From assembly GCF_027706845.1 (NCBI RefSeq), contig NZ_JAQGCZ010000003.1, positions 310,001 to 374,000 on the forward strand: a stretch of 64,000 nt of DNA, read 5' to 3'. The notes beneath the pieces are model-generated. The model saw only the letters and a program-made list of their open reading frames with translations. It did no database searches and was not told where the DNA came from. The position numbers were made by a program, and so were the translations under genes. Shown here in pieces: positions 34,875 to 43,765 of this stretch. The stretch is from Mycolicibacterium sp. BiH015. GTDB lineage: Bacteria; Actinomycetota; Actinomycetes; Mycobacteriales; Mycobacteriaceae. The first letter of the stretch is position 1. Every line of letters begins with the position of its first letter.

Positions 34875-37577
34875 TTAGCTCCGGCCCAGCTCCGCGCGTA
34901 TCGCTGCCAACGCGGCGTCGATACCTGCCGCCCCCTTGCCCGAACCCTGTGCGAGGTCGGCCTTGCCCCCGCCGCGGCCGTTCACCGCCGCCCCCAAGAC
35001 CTTGACCAAGTCGTTGGCGCTCAACCCGAGATCCTGCGCCGCCGGGTTCACGGCCACCACGAACGGCACCGCATCGTCGTCTGCTTCGGCGATCAGTGCC
35101 ACGACAGCAGGATCGCTACCGAGCTTGCCGCGGATGTCGCCGACCAGAGATCGCAGGTCGCCGGCCGAGATCCCGACGGCCATCCGCTGCGCCACCAGCC
35201 GCACCTTGCCGATCTGCTCGGCGCCGGCGGCCGCGTTCGCCGCCGCCGCGCGGGCGTTGGCCAGCCGCAGCCGGTCGAGTTCCTTTTCCGCGGCACGCAG
35301 CCGCTCCACGAGGTTCTCCACCCTGGCGGGCACCTCGTCGGAGGGCACCTTCAACGACGACGCGAGGCCCGCCATCAACGCGCGCTCTTTCGCGAGATGC
35401 CTGAACGAGTCCAGCCCGACGTAGGCCTCGACCCGGCGCACCCCGGAACCCACCGACGATTCGCCGAGAATCGTGACGGGCCCGATCTGAGCCGAGCTCC
35501 GCACGTGCGTTCCGCCGCACAGCTCGATCGAGAACGGTCCGCCGATTTCGACGACCCGGACCTCGTCGGGATAGTTCTCGCCGAACAGCGCCATCGCGCC
35601 CATCGCCTTGGCTTTGTCCAGCTCGGTGGTGAAGTTGTGAACCTCGTAGTCGGCTTCGACGGCCTCGTTGGTGACTTCCTCTATCTGGGTCCGCTGTTCG
35701 TCGGACAACGCTCCCTGCCAGTTGAAGTCGAACCGCAGGTATCCGGGCCGGTTCAGTGAGCCGGCCTGAACTGCGTTGGGCCCCAGCACCTGTCGCAGCG
35801 CAGCGTGCACCATGTGGGTGCCCGAGTGTCCCTGGGTGGCGCCGTGACGCCACCGCGGGTCGACCGCCGCGACGACGGTGTCGCCTTCGACGAACTCTCC
35901 GGACTCCACGTTGATGCGGTGCGCCCACAGTGTTTTCGCGATCTTCTGGACATCGGTGACGGCCGCCTTCGCCGTCTCCGACGCTCCGGTTCCGGTCACG
36001 GTGCCCTCGTCGGCGATCTGCCCGCCGGACTCCGCGTAGAACGGGCTGCGGTCGAGGATCAGCTCGACGCGGTCAGGGCCGGAGCGTCCTCCGTCATGCT
36101 CGTGCGACACCACCGGCACCCGCTTGCCGTCGACGAAGATACCGAGAATCCTTGCCTCGGTAGTCAATTCGTCGAATCCGGTGAACTCGGTGGGGCCGGC
36201 GTCGACGAGCTCGCGGTACGCCGACAGGTCGGTGTGTGCCTGTTTGCGCGCCGCGGCGTCGGCCTTGGCGCGCCGGCGCTGCTCGGCCATCAGACCGCGG
36301 AAGCCCTCTTCGTCCACGGACAGGCCGGCCTCGGAGGCCATCTCCAGCGTCAGATCGATCGGAAACCCGTAGGTGTCGTGCAGCGTGAAGGCGTCGTTGC
36401 CCGACAACACCGTCGCCCCGGCCGCGCGGGTTGCCTCGGCGGCGTCCTCGAACAGGCGTGACCCCGCCGTGAGCGTGCGGTTGAAGGCCGTCTCCTCGGC
36501 GACCGCGATGCGGTTGATGCGGTCGAAGTCGGTGACGAGCTCCGGGTAGGAGGGCCCCATCTCGTCGCGCACCGTGGCCATCAGCTCGCCCATGATCGGG
36601 CGTTCCACCCCGAGAAGTTTGGCCGCGCGGATGATGCGACGCAGCAGCCGGCGCAGCACGTAGCCGCGACCTTCGTTGCCCGGGGTGACGCCGTCGCCGA
36701 TGATGATCGCCGCGGTGCGGCTGTGGTCGCCGATGATGCGGTAGCGGACATCGTCTTCGTGATTGCCCTGCCCGTACCCGCGCGGCGCGATGCTCGCGAC
36801 GAGATCGATGACGGGACGCACCAGGTCCGTCTCGTAGACGTTGTCGACGCCCTGCAGCAGGCAGGCGATGCGTTCCACGCCCATGCCGGTGTCGATGTTC
36901 TTGCGCGGCAGCGGGCCGAGGATCTCGAAGTCCTCTTTCGAGGTGCCCTCGCCGCGCTCGTTCTGCATGAACACGAGATTCCAGATCTCGATGTAGCGAT
37001 CCTCGTTGGCCTCCGGCCCGCCGTCCACGCCGTAGTCGGGGCCGCGGTCGTAGTAGATCTCCGAGCACGGCCCGCACGGCCCGGGGATGCCCATCGACCA
37101 GTAGTTGTCGGCCATACCGCGGCGCTGGATGCGTTCGGCCGGCAGCCCCGCCACTTCCTGCCACAGACCGATCGCCTCGTCATCGTCGAGATAGACCGTG
37201 GCCCACAGCCTTTCGGGGTCAAACCCGTAGCCACCCTCGGAGACCGGGTTGGTCAGCAGCGACCAGGCGAGTTCGATCGCGCCTTTTTTGAAGTAGTCGC
37301 CGAAGCTGAAGTTGCCGGCCATCTGAAAGAAGGTGTTGTGGCGGGTGGTGATGCCGACCTCGTCGATGTCAGGCGTCCGGATGCACTTCTGCACGCTCGT
37401 GGCGGTGTTGTAGGGCGGCGTGCGCTGCCCCAGGAAGTAAGGGACGAACTGCACCATGCCGGCGTTGACGAACAGAAGGTTCGGATCGTCGAGGATCACC
37501 GAGGCGCTCGGCACCTCGGTATGTCCTGCCTTCACGAAATGATCAAGGAACCGCTTCCTGATCTCGTGTGTCTGCAC
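34875..37577 (-). CDS. alaS: Alanyl-tRNA synthetase
   Basis: AlaRS charges tRNA-Ala and edits mischarged Ser and Gly. The 900-residue protein begins with the class II core ([47 protein letters not shown]). It also has the editing domain with [13 protein letters not shown] and [13 protein letters not shown] and the C-terminal DHHA1 domain with [15 protein letters not shown]. Length is normal. The GTG start has GAAGGA upstream. It heads the alaS-ruvX-mltG-aroE operon. Confidence 0.97.
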   Translation of the reverse strand: MQTHEIRKRFLDHFVKAGHTEVPSASVILDDPNLLFVNAGMVQFVPYFLGQRTPPYNTATSVQKCIRTPDIDEVGITTRHNTFFQMAGNFSFGDYFKKGAIELAWSLLTNPVSEGGYGFDPERLWATVYLDDDEAIGLWQEVAGLPAERIQRRGMADNYWSMGIPGPCGPCSEIYYDRGPDYGVDGGPEANEDRYIEIWNLVFMQNERGEGTSKEDFEILGPLPRKNIDTGMGVERIACLLQGVDNVYETDLVRPVIDLVASIAPRGYGQGNHEDDVRYRIIGDHSRTAAIIIGDGVTPGNEGRGYVLRRLLRRIIRAAKLLGVERPIMGELMATVRDEMGPSYPELVTDFDRINRIAVAEETAFNRTLTAGSRLFEDAAEATRAAGATVLSGNDAFTLHDTYGFPIDLTLEMASEAGLSVDEEGFRGLMAEQRRRAKADAAARKQAHTDLSAYRELVDAGPTEFTGFDELTTEARILGIFVDGKRVPVVSHEHDGGRSGPDRVELILDRSPFYAESGGQIADEGTVTGTGASETAKAAVTDVQKIAKTLWAHRINVESGEFVEGDTVVAAVDPRWRHGATQGHSGTHMVHAALRQVLGPNAVQAGSLNRPGYLRFDFNWQGALSDEQRTQIEEVTNEAVEADYEVHNFTTELDKAKAMGAMALFGENYPDEVRVVEIGGPFSIELCGGTHVRSSAQIGPVTILGESSVGSGVRRVEAYVGLDSFRHLAKERALMAGLASSLKVPSDEVPARVENLVERLRAAEKELDRLRLANARAAAANAAAGAEQIGKVRLVAQRMAVGISAGDLRSLVGDIRGKLGSDPAVVALIAEADDDAVPFVVAVNPAAQDLGLSANDLVKVLGAAVNGRGGGKADLAQGSGKGAAGIDAALAAIRAELGRS

Positions 37578-37631
37578 GTGCTGTAGTCCTTCGGTTTAAC
37601 CTGCGAATACTCGACCGCACCACAGTACCGG

Positions 37632-38042
37632 TCAGGGCTCTGCGCCCGACACGAAGCTCAACCGGACGGTGCGCCGGGTGTTGTCCCTGTTCAGATCCAC
37701 CAGGACGATGCTCTGCCAGGTGCCCAACAATGGCTCACCGTCGACCACCGGAACCGTCACCGACGGCGAGACCAGCCCCGGCAACACGTGGTCGGCCCCA
37801 TGACCCGGTGAACCATGGCTGTGGTGGTAGCGGTTGTCGCGGGGCAGCAGCCGCTCCAGCGCTTCGATCAGGTCGTCGTCGGACCCCGCCCCGGTCTCGA
37901 TGACGGCGATACCGGCGGTGGCGTGCGGCACGAACACGTTGCACAGGCCCTCTGCCTCGCCGGCGCAGAAATCCCGTACCGCAGAGGTCAGATCGACGAT
38001 GCGCCGCCGCGAGGTGTCGACGTCGAGCACTTCGGTGTTCAT
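37632..38042 (-). CDS. YjbQ/UPF0047 family protein (Rv2556c-like)
   Basis: The 136-residue protein has the UPF0047 features: VFVPHATAGIAVIE, YHHSHGSPGHGADHVLPGLV and GTWQSIVLVDLNRDNTRR. The conserved His-rich loop and Glu may bind a metal; a weak thiamine-phosphate-synthase activity has been reported for E. coli YjbQ, but the cellular role is not known. The ATG at 38042 lacks a Shine-Dalgarno but has TAGGCT seven bases upstream, so it looks leaderless. It precedes alaS, as in M. tuberculosis. Confidence 0.9.
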   Translation of the reverse strand: MNTEVLDVDTSRRRIVDLTSAVRDFCAGEAEGLCNVFVPHATAGIAVIETGAGSDDDLIEALERLLPRDNRYHHSHGSPGHGADHVLPGLVSPSVTVPVVDGEPLLGTWQSIVLVDLNRDNTRRTVRLSFVSGAEP

Positions 38043-38049
38043 TCGCCCG

Positions 38050-38055
38050 AGCCTA
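38050..38055 (-). promoter_or_regulatory. -10 box of leaderless yjbQ-like gene
   Basis: TAGGCT on the minus strand fits TANNNT and ends seven bases before the ATG at 38042, consistent with transcription starting at the start codon. Confidence 0.45.
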
Positions 38056-38090
38056 CGGAGCGCAACGGCAGCACATGGCTTTGACGCGGG

Positions 38091-38117
38091 CGTTTATTCG
38101 AAATTCGGCCAGGGTAT
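38091..38117 (+). promoter_or_regulatory. SigF-type promoter of the stress membrane protein
   Basis: CGTTT (38091-38095), a 16-base spacer and GGGTAT (38112-38117) match the mycobacterial SigF consensus GGTTT-N15-16-GGGTA with one mismatch. The predicted transcription start near 38124 gives a 28-base leader with GGAGG before the ATG at 38152. GlsB/YeaQ-type genes are typical stress genes, which fits SigF control. Confidence 0.65.
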
Positions 38118-38151
38118 GCCTGCCACAGCCGCACATCCCACGGAGGCAAAA

Positions 38152-38457
38152 ATGACCATCACCGGCATCATCACCGCAATTCTCATCGGCATCGTCGTCG
38201 GCGCGCTCGGGCGCCTCGTTCTGCCGGGCAAGCAGCCGATCGGCATGCTCCTCACCATCCTGGTCGGCATCGTGTCGGCATTGATCGGCACCGCGCTGGC
38301 CCGCGCCATCGGCATCCCCACTGCGACGGGGGGAATCGACTGGATGGAGCTCCTCGTGCAGGTCGTGGTCGCCGCCGCGGGCGTCGCGCTGGTCGCGGCT
38401 CTGATGGGCCGTCGGCGGACGGGCCTGACGGGCCGTCGCGGCAGCATCATGCGCTGA
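38152..38457 (+). CDS. GlsB/YeaQ/YmgE family stress-response membrane protein
   Basis: The 101-residue protein has three predicted transmembrane helices: GIITAILIGIVVGALGRLVL, MLLTILVGIVSALIGTALA and ELLVQVVVAAAGVALVAALM. It ends in a basic tail (GRRRTGLTGRR). This is the small-membrane-protein pattern of the transglycosylase-associated/GlsB family, induced by stress in several bacteria; the molecular role is unknown. The ATG is preceded by GGAGG at seven bases. A SigF-like promoter lies upstream and an intrinsic terminator downstream, so it is a single-gene unit. Confidence 0.9.
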   Translation: MTITGIITAILIGIVVGALGRLVLPGKQPIGMLLTILVGIVSALIGTALARAIGIPTATGGIDWMELLVQVVVAAAGVALVAALMGRRRTGLTGRRGSIMR

Positions 38458-38475
38458 CGCGCTGACACCACCCAT

Positions 38476-38521
38476 GGTGATCCCGGCTGGGCCCCCGACC
38501 AGTCGGGATCACCTCTTTTTT
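38476..38521 (+). terminator. Intrinsic terminator
   Basis: Perfect 10-base arms GGTGATCCCG (38476-38485) and CGGGATCACC (38504-38513) around an 18-base loop are followed by TCTTTTTT. This is a textbook factor-independent terminator, uncommon in mycobacteria, placed 18 bases after the stress-protein stop. Confidence 0.9.
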
Positions 38522-38526
38522 GCGCA

Positions 38527-38703
38527 ATGAAATCCGATGGTCGCCTGATCTGCGCCAACTTCGGATGCCCTGCGAACGTCCGACGGCTACCCCCGGCGTT
38601 CCACAAAGGCACCGACCTCGACCGCATACGCGCTGCGCAGGTCGAGGAGCTGCGGCGCAAGGTGCGCGCATTCGTCGACAGAGTGCTTGCGACGCAGAGC
38701 TGA
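38527..38703 (+). CDS. Possible small protein of 58 residues
   Basis: An open frame from ATG 38527 to TGA 38703 encodes MKSDGRLICANFGCPANVRR and ends ELRRKVRAFVDRVLATQS. Third codon positions are GC-rich, as in real genes here. It has a Cys-x4-Cys pair and a basic amphipathic C-terminal helix. It begins six bases after the terminator T-run, so it would need its own promoter, and no Shine-Dalgarno is seen. It may be a real small protein, a remnant of a longer gene, or chance; I recognise no family. Confidence 0.35.
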   Translation: MKSDGRLICANFGCPANVRRLPPAFHKGTDLDRIRAAQVEELRRKVRAFVDRVLATQS

Positions 38704-38737
38704 GCGTCGCGGTGCGCGTCGCGATTGCGGACGACGG

Positions 38738-39211
38738 TCACATCACACGCAGGAGGTTGTCCAGCTTTTCGTAACCCTCCGTCATGCCGCCCTCCATTCC
38801 CGAGGTCAGCAGCGCGTCGCGCGCGTCCGTGTTGGGGCAGATCGACCGGCCGCGCAGCCTGGACCTGCCGCCGCCGAGGTCCTCGAACCACAGGAACTCG
38901 ATGTTCACCATGTCGGGCGCGCCCTCGAATTCGAAGGTCTGCACAATGATTTCGTTGCGCCTCACGGTGTGAAACGTGCCGTTGAAGTGGAAGGTCCCGT
39001 GCTCGTTCCTGTGGGAGTAGCGGTACCCGCCGTGGTCGGTGAAGTTCCACTCGCTGATGTCCATCTCGAGCCCATGCGGGCCCAACCACTTCTTGACCAA
39101 CTCGGGTTCGGCGTGGGCGCGGTACAGGGCATCCACGGGCGCATCGAACTCGCGGGTGAACTCCATGGCCAGGGTGTCGACCGGGGCCGTGAGGTCGAGG
39201 GCGTTCGTCAT
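38738..39211 (-). CDS. SRPBCC/AHSA1-family protein
   Basis: The 157-residue protein has the START-like helix-grip fold of activator-of-Hsp90 relatives: FTREFDAPVDALYRAHAEPE, KKWLGPHGLEMDISEW and GGGRSRLRGRSICPN. Such proteins bind hydrophobic ligands in a deep pocket. Its ATG at 39211 overlaps the upstream ArsR gene stop (ATGA). ArsR-SRPBCC pairs are common in actinobacteria, and the regulator usually controls both; the ligand is unknown. Confidence 0.88.
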   Translation of the reverse strand: MTNALDLTAPVDTLAMEFTREFDAPVDALYRAHAEPELVKKWLGPHGLEMDISEWNFTDHGGYRYSHRNEHGTFHFNGTFHTVRRNEIIVQTFEFEGAPDMVNIEFLWFEDLGGGRSRLRGRSICPNTDARDALLTSGMEGGMTEGYEKLDNLLRVM

Positions 39212-39561
39212 GTCGGTTTCTCCTGATCTGTCATCGTGGTCAGCAGGGCGTCCAGCCGGCGGTAGTTGCGTTCGGCGATGAGCCGGTACTGGTCGATCCA
39301 TGCGGTCAAGGACTCCAGCGCGGCGGCGTCCAAGTGCACGGGCCTGCGCTGCGCATCCCGGGTCCTGGTGACAAGACCCGCCTGCTCCAGCACCTGAATG
39401 TGTTTGGACACAGCCTGTTTGGTGATGCCGAACGGAGCAGCCAGCTCATTGACCGTGGCCGGACCTCGCGACAGTCGCGCCACCATCGCGCGCCGCACCG
39501 GGTCGGCCAGTGCCATGAAGGCCCGGTCCAGCCGAGCTTCCTCGTCCCCACCACCCGCCAA
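39208..39561 (-). CDS. ArsR-family winged-helix regulator
   Basis: The 117-residue protein contains RAFMALADPVRRAMVARLSR, NELAAPFGITKQAVSKHIQV and LEQAGLVTR, a standard ArsR/SmtB DNA-binding domain. The metal-binding Cys motif of true arsenic sensors is absent. The likely start is a TTG at 39561 with AAAGG nine bases upstream; no ATG or GTG is better placed. It overlaps the SRPBCC gene and is preceded by nested palindromes that probably form its operator. Confidence 0.88.
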   Translation of the reverse strand: MAGGGDEEARLDRAFMALADPVRRAMVARLSRGPATVNELAAPFGITKQAVSKHIQVLEQAGLVTRTRDAQRRPVHLDAAALESLTAWIDQYRLIAERNYRRLDALLTTMTDQEKPT

Positions 39562-39562
39562 T

Positions 39563-39598
39563 AATCAACCTTTCTTTTGATCAATTGATTGGTTGATT
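39563..39598. promoter_or_regulatory. Nested inverted repeats, probable ArsR operator
   Basis: AATCAACC (39563-39570) and GGTTGATT (39591-39598) form a perfect 8-base inverted repeat. Between them lie two overlapping palindromes, TTGATCAA (39577-39584) and TCAATTGA (39581-39588). The AT-rich patch stands out from its surroundings and abuts the TTG start and Shine-Dalgarno of the ArsR gene, so autorepression is likely. Confidence 0.6.
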
Positions 39599-39644
39599 AC
39601 AACGGTAGGCGGGCTGCAGAACGGTGTCAAGGGGTTGCAGAGTC

Positions 39645-40988
39645 TCAGCGCGTGCGGCGGATGATCGCGCGCAGCTTCTCCAGCCTCGTCGAGATGTCAC
39701 GCTCGGCGCCGTGGCCGGTCGGCCGGTAGTAGTCGACACCCACCAAGTCGTCGGGCGGATATTGTTGTGCCGCAACGCCGCCCGGCTGGTCGTGAGCGTA
39801 CTTGTAGCCGACGGCATTGCCCATCTTCTGCGCGCCCGAGTAGTGCCCGTCGCGCAGGTGAGCCGGTACCAGGCCTGCCTTGCCCGCACGGATGTCGGCC
39901 ATCGCCGCACCGAGCGCGTTGGTCACCGCATTGGATTTGGGCGCCGTCGCAAGGTGGACCGTCGCGTGGGCCAGCGTCAGCTGCGCCTCGGGCATACCGA
40001 TCAGCTGCACGGTCTGGGCGGCCGCGACGGCGGTCGGGAGCGCGGTCGGATCCGCCATGCCGATGTCCTCGCTGGCCAGGATCATCAGCCGGCGTGCCAC
40101 GAACCTCGGGTCCTCCCCCGCCACCAGCATCCGGGCCAGATAGTGCAGCGCGGCGTCGACGTCGGAGCCGCGGACGGACTTGATGAAGGCGCTGATGACG
40201 TCGTAGTGCTGGTCGCCGTCGCGGTCGTAGCGCACCGCAGCCTTGTCCAGCGACTGCTCGATGATCTCGACGGTCACTTGTTCGCCGGACTCGGTGACTG
40301 TTTCGGCGGCCACCTCCAGCGCCGTCAGCGCCCGACGGGCATCGCCTGCCGACAGCTGCACCAGCAATGCGACCGCCTCGTCGGTGACGCTGACCTTGCC
40401 GGCCAGTCCGCGCGGGTCGGTGATGGCGCGGCGGATCACCGTCTCGATGTCGACCGGGGTGAGCGGCTGCAGCTGCAGGATCAGCGAGCGGCTCAGCAGC
40501 GGCGCGACGACGGAGAACGACGGATTCTCGGTGGTGGCGGCCACCAGCAGCACGACACGGTTCTCGACGGCCGCGAGCAGCGCATCCTGCTGCGTCTTGG
40601 AGAACCGGTGCACCTCGTCGATGAACAGCACGGTCTGCTCGCCCCGCACCGCCGCCTGCCGTGCCACATCGATCACGGCGCGCACCTCTTTGACGCCGGC
40701 CGCCAGCGCCGACAGCGCCTCGAACCGACGACCGGTGGCCTGCGAGATCATCGACGCGAGCGTCGTCTTGCCCGTTCCGGGCGGCCCGTACAGGATCACC
40801 GACGCCGCGCCGGAGCCCTCGATCAGCCGGCGCAGCGGTGAGTTCGGCTTAAGCAGATGCCCCTGCCCGACCACCTCGTCGAGGGACGCCGGACGCATCC
40901 GCACCGCCAACGGGGACGACGCACCCGGCACCGGGACGCCGCCGGCTGCGGGGACACCTCCCGGGACCTCGAACAAACTGTCGGACAC
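39645..40988 (-). CDS. rarA: Replication-associated recombination protein A (MgsA/RarA AAA+ ATPase)
   Basis: RarA is a clamp-loader-like AAA+ ATPase that acts at stalled forks. In the 447-residue protein, Walker A GPPGTGKT is at residues 68-75 and Walker [10 protein letters not shown] follows. The sensor segment [11 protein letters not shown] and the C-terminal MgsA domain ([20 protein letters not shown]) are also present. The Gly/Pro-rich N-terminus is typical of mycobacteria (Rv2559c). It is followed on the same strand by the ArsR gene and preceded by a DUF3097 gene at nine bases. Confidence 0.94.
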   Translation of the reverse strand: MSDSLFEVPGGVPAAGGVPVPGASSPLAVRMRPASLDEVVGQGHLLKPNSPLRRLIEGSGAASVILYGPPGTGKTTLASMISQATGRRFEALSALAAGVKEVRAVIDVARQAAVRGEQTVLFIDEVHRFSKTQQDALLAAVENRVVLLVAATTENPSFSVVAPLLSRSLILQLQPLTPVDIETVIRRAITDPRGLAGKVSVTDEAVALLVQLSAGDARRALTALEVAAETVTESGEQVTVEIIEQSLDKAAVRYDRDGDQHYDVISAFIKSVRGSDVDAALHYLARMLVAGEDPRFVARRLMILASEDIGMADPTALPTAVAAAQTVQLIGMPEAQLTLAHATVHLATAPKSNAVTNALGAAMADIRAGKAGLVPAHLRDGHYSGAQKMGNAVGYKYAHDQPGGVAAQQYPPDDLVGVDYYRPTGHGAERDISTRLEKLRAIIRRTR

Positions 40989-40997
40989 GCTCCCTGC

Positions 40998-41837
40998 TTA
41001 CACGGGAGCAGTGACGAAGTCGATCAGCTCCTCGACGCGGCCGATCAGCTCGGGCTCCAGGTCCGTCCAGTCCCGCACCCGCCCCCGGATCTTCTGCCAC
41101 GCGGCGGCGATGTCGGCCTGGTCTCGGTGCCGCCATCCCAGGGCTTCACACACGCCGTGCTTCCAGTCCTGGCCTCTCGGCACGACGGGCCATTGCGCGA
41201 CGCCGAGGCGTGCGGGTTTGACCGCCTCCCAGATGTCGATGAACGGATGCCCGACGACGAGCGTGTGCTCCCCTCCCGGTCCGCGTCGAACCTGATCGGC
41301 GATGCGTGCCTCTTTGGATCCGGGGACCAGGTGGTCGACGAGGACGCCGAGCCGGCGGCCGGCTCCCGGCTGGAAGTCCGCGACGATGGCGGCCAGGTCG
41401 TCGACGCCACCCAGGTATTCGACGACGACCCCCTCTACGCGCAGATCCTCGCCCCAGACCTGCCCGACGAGCTCGGCGTCGTGGCGGCCCTCGACGTAGA
41501 TGCGGCTTGCCAGCGCGACTTTCGCGCGCAGCCCCTTGACGGCGACCGACCCCGATGCGGTGCGTGTGGGCGCCGCGGGCGCCGCCCTCTTGGGCGCGGT
41601 CAGGATGACGGGCTTGCCGTCGATCAGGTAGCCGGGTCCGACCGGGAACGGTTTCGTGCGGCCGTTGCGGTCCTCGAGTTCCATGCGGCCGTACTCGACC
41701 CGGACGATCGCCCCGACGAATCCGGTCTGCGCGTCCTCGACGACCATGCCGATCTCGATGGCCTGCTCGGTCGAGCGCGGCTTGCGCGACTGGTGCGGGT
41801 TGCTGGCAAGAATGTCGGTTCCATAGCGATCAGCCAC
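40998..41837 (-). CDS. DUF3097 domain-containing protein
   Basis: The 279-residue soluble protein matches the actinobacterial DUF3097 pattern: YGTDILASNPHQSRKPRS at the start, VRVEYGRMELEDRNGR, ASRIYVEGRHDAELVGQVWG and VLVDHLVPGSKEARIADQV. The latter two segments resemble Toprim-type nucleic-acid-cleaving folds (E and DxD-like acids), which is my inference; no function is established. The start is GTG 41837 without Shine-Dalgarno but with TACGAT six bases upstream, hence probably leaderless. It precedes rarA and may share its transcript. Confidence 0.85.
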   Translation of the reverse strand: MADRYGTDILASNPHQSRKPRSTEQAIEIGMVVEDAQTGFVGAIVRVEYGRMELEDRNGRTKPFPVGPGYLIDGKPVILTAPKRAAPAAPTRTASGSVAVKGLRAKVALASRIYVEGRHDAELVGQVWGEDLRVEGVVVEYLGGVDDLAAIVADFQPGAGRRLGVLVDHLVPGSKEARIADQVRRGPGGEHTLVVGHPFIDIWEAVKPARLGVAQWPVVPRGQDWKHGVCEALGWRHRDQADIAAAWQKIRGRVRDWTDLEPELIGRVEELIDFVTAPV

Positions 41838-41843
41838 CGGGTG

Positions 41844-41849
41844 ATCGTA
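41844..41849 (-). promoter_or_regulatory. -10 box of leaderless DUF3097 gene
   Basis: TACGAT on the minus strand fits TANNNT and ends six bases before the GTG at 41837. It forms half of a 49-base divergent promoter. Confidence 0.5.
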
Positions 41850-41873
41850 GGGAGAGCGGCCGTGTTCTCCGCT

Positions 41874-41879
41874 TAACAT
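41874..41879 (+). promoter_or_regulatory. -10 box of leaderless ASCH-like gene
   Basis: TAACAT fits TANNNT and ends seven bases before the GTG at 41887, with no Shine-Dalgarno in between. Confidence 0.5.
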
Positions 41880-41886
41880 CAGCCGT

Positions 41887-42462
41887 GTGTTGCTGAATCG
41901 TGCCACGGCGCAGGGAATCGCCGACGGCAGCATCACCGTAGTGCTGCGCCGGTGGGATGCGCCCCGGGCCAAGGCGGGCGGCACGCAGCGCACCCAGGTG
42001 GGCACCATCCGAGTCGACGACGTCGTCGAGAAGCCGGCCCGCTACCGCGTGAGCGCCGCCGAGGCGCGAGCGGCCGGGTACCCCGATGCGAAGACGGCTC
42101 AGGCCGACCTGGACCGCAGGCCCGCCGCACACACCTACGTGATCGCGGTGTCGTTCCTGGCTCCCGACGAGCGGCCGGATCTGGCCGCCGACGACAGGCT
42201 GAGCGCCGACGACGCCGCGGCCATCGCCTGCCGGCTGGACCGGTGGGACGCGGCGGCCGAGACGCCGTGGACGCGCGAGTACCTGACGACGATCGGCGAC
42301 AACGAGGCGGTCCGGGCCCCGGACCTGGCCGCCGGCTTCGGCATCGATGTGCCGCGGTTCAAGCGCCGGGTGCGTCAGCTCAAAGGCCTCGGCCTGACGA
42401 TCAGCCTCGACGTCGGCTACCGGTTGTCGCCGCGGGGGCGGGCGTTTCTCCGGATGGACTGA
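41887..42462 (+). CDS. ASCH/PUA-like domain protein with C-terminal helix-turn-helix (hypothetical)
   Basis: The 191-residue protein starts at a leaderless-type GTG. The first about 90 residues (GIADGSITVVLRRWDAPRAK, QVGTIRVDDVVEKPARYRV, HTYVIAVSFLAPDER) resemble the ASCH fold, an RNA/nucleotide-binding PUA relative. The C-terminal half contains a winged-helix-like pattern (RAPDLAAGFGIDVPRFKRRV, LKGLGLTISLDVGYRLSPRG). Both assignments are by eye. A link to translation or RNA metabolism is possible but unproven. It is divergent from the DUF3097 gene. Confidence 0.65.
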   Translation: MLLNRATAQGIADGSITVVLRRWDAPRAKAGGTQRTQVGTIRVDDVVEKPARYRVSAAEARAAGYPDAKTAQADLDRRPAAHTYVIAVSFLAPDERPDLAADDRLSADDAAAIACRLDRWDAAAETPWTREYLTTIGDNEAVRAPDLAAGFGIDVPRFKRRVRQLKGLGLTISLDVGYRLSPRGRAFLRMD

Positions 42463-42502
42463 AGCAGACCCGGTCCTGACCTCCGTACGCCATGATCGAC
42501 CG

Positions 42503-43288
42503 GTGACGGATCTGTCGGCCTACGGGCCGTGGGCAGTGATCGCGGGTGGCTCGGAAGGCGTCGGCGCGGAATTCGCGGCGTTGTTGGCCGCCGCCGGGGT
42601 GAACCTGGTGCTCATCGCACGCAAGCCCGGGCCGCTGGAGCAGACGGCGGCCCGCTGCCGCCGGTCGGGTATCCAAACCCGAACGCTGGCAATCGATCTC
42701 GTTGACGACGTGGCCGAGGTGATCACTGCGACGTCCGATCTGGAGGTGGGCCTGCTGATCTACAACGCAGGCGCCAACACCTGCAGCGAGGAATTCCTCG
42801 ACGGCATGCTTCCCGACTTCGGCCGGGTGGTCGACCTCAACATCACCGCGATGATGGCGCTGGTGGCGCACTTCGGCCGCCCCATGCGGGAACGCCGCCG
42901 CGGCGGCATCCTGATGGTCGGCTCGATGGCGGGCTACCTGGGCTCGACGCGTCACACCGTCTACGGCGGCGTGAAGGCGTTCGGCCGGATCTTCGCCGAG
43001 GGCCTCTGGCTTGAGTTGCGCGACTACGACGTCCACGTGCTCGAGCTGGTGCTCGGGGTCACCCGCACGCCGGCCATGGAACGGGTGGGGCTGAACTTCG
43101 ACGTGCCGGGACTGCGGGTCGCCGAACCCGCCGACGTCGCCGCAGAAGGCCTCGCCCGACTGCCGTTCGGTCCGGTGCACATTGCGGGCGGCAATGAGGC
43201 CGACGTCGCCCGGCGCAACCACCCCGACCGAGCCAAGGTGGTTCTCGGCGCACACCGGTTCATGCAACAACTGATGGGTGAGCATTAG
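42503..43288 (+). CDS. Short-chain dehydrogenase/reductase (SDR)
   Basis: The 261-residue protein has the cofactor motif GGSEGVGAE near residue 15, NAGAN, a catalytic Ser in VGSMAGYLG and the YGGVK motif with active-site Tyr and Lys. The cofactor motif deviates slightly from TGxxxGIG. The substrate is unknown. The start is GTG 42503. Its stop directly abuts the ATG of the NTF2-like gene, forming a three-gene unit with a second SDR. Confidence 0.87.
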   Translation: MTDLSAYGPWAVIAGGSEGVGAEFAALLAAAGVNLVLIARKPGPLEQTAARCRRSGIQTRTLAIDLVDDVAEVITATSDLEVGLLIYNAGANTCSEEFLDGMLPDFGRVVDLNITAMMALVAHFGRPMRERRRGGILMVGSMAGYLGSTRHTVYGGVKAFGRIFAEGLWLELRDYDVHVLELVLGVTRTPAMERVGLNFDVPGLRVAEPADVAAEGLARLPFGPVHIAGGNEADVARRNHPDRAKVVLGAHRFMQQLMGEH

Positions 43289-43765
43289 ATGACGACCGAC
43301 CGCCTTGCCGATTTGGAACGCCGACTGCGCCGCATCGAGGACGAGCGTGCGATCGAGCGGATGATCGCGCGCTACGGCCCGCTGGTCGATGCCGGCGACG
43401 CCGAGGCGGTCGGCGACCTTTGGGCCGAGGACGGCACGTACGAGGTCGAGGGATGGTCGATGCGCAGCCGCGCCGACGTCGCCGCGATGGTCCGTTCCCC
43501 GCAGCACCAGGGCCTGATCGGCGGCGGTTGCTGCCATTTCCTCGGCCCGGCGGTGGTCACCGTCGCGGGCGACACGGCGGTGGCGGTGTGCGAGTCGGCG
43601 CTGCTGGTGCATCGGGAGGGCCGCTTCGCGGTGGGGCGGGCAGGTGCGAGCCTGTTCCGCTTGCGCCGCATCGACGGCCGCTGGCAGATCACCAGCCGGA
43701 CCACCGCGGCACTCGACGGCAAGCCCGCCGCTCGCCAACTGCTTTCGGAGGGAGCGACGGAATGA
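43289..43765 (+). CDS. SnoaL/NTF2-like protein
   Basis: The 158-residue protein shows the SnoaL-like cone fold: LRRIEDERAIERMIARYGPL, DAGDAEAVGDLWAEDGTYEV, and the strands around LVHREGRFAVGRAGASLFRL. Such proteins act as isomerases, dehydratases or cyclases in steroid, polyketide and xenobiotic pathways. It lies between two SDR genes, starting right after the first stop and overlapping the second start (ATGA), suggesting a small steroid- or lipid-like catabolic pathway. Confidence 0.85.
   Translation: MTTDRLADLERRLRRIEDERAIERMIARYGPLVDAGDAEAVGDLWAEDGTYEVEGWSMRSRADVAAMVRSPQHQGLIGGGCCHFLGPAVVTVAGDTAVAVCESALLVHREGRFAVGRAGASLFRLRRIDGRWQITSRTTAALDGKPAARQLLSEGATE

Noticed and set aside
38077..38117. 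GGCTTT near 38077 as the -35 for GGGTAT
   Set aside because: The spacing of 29 bases is too long; CGTTT at 38091 gives 16 bases and was used instead.
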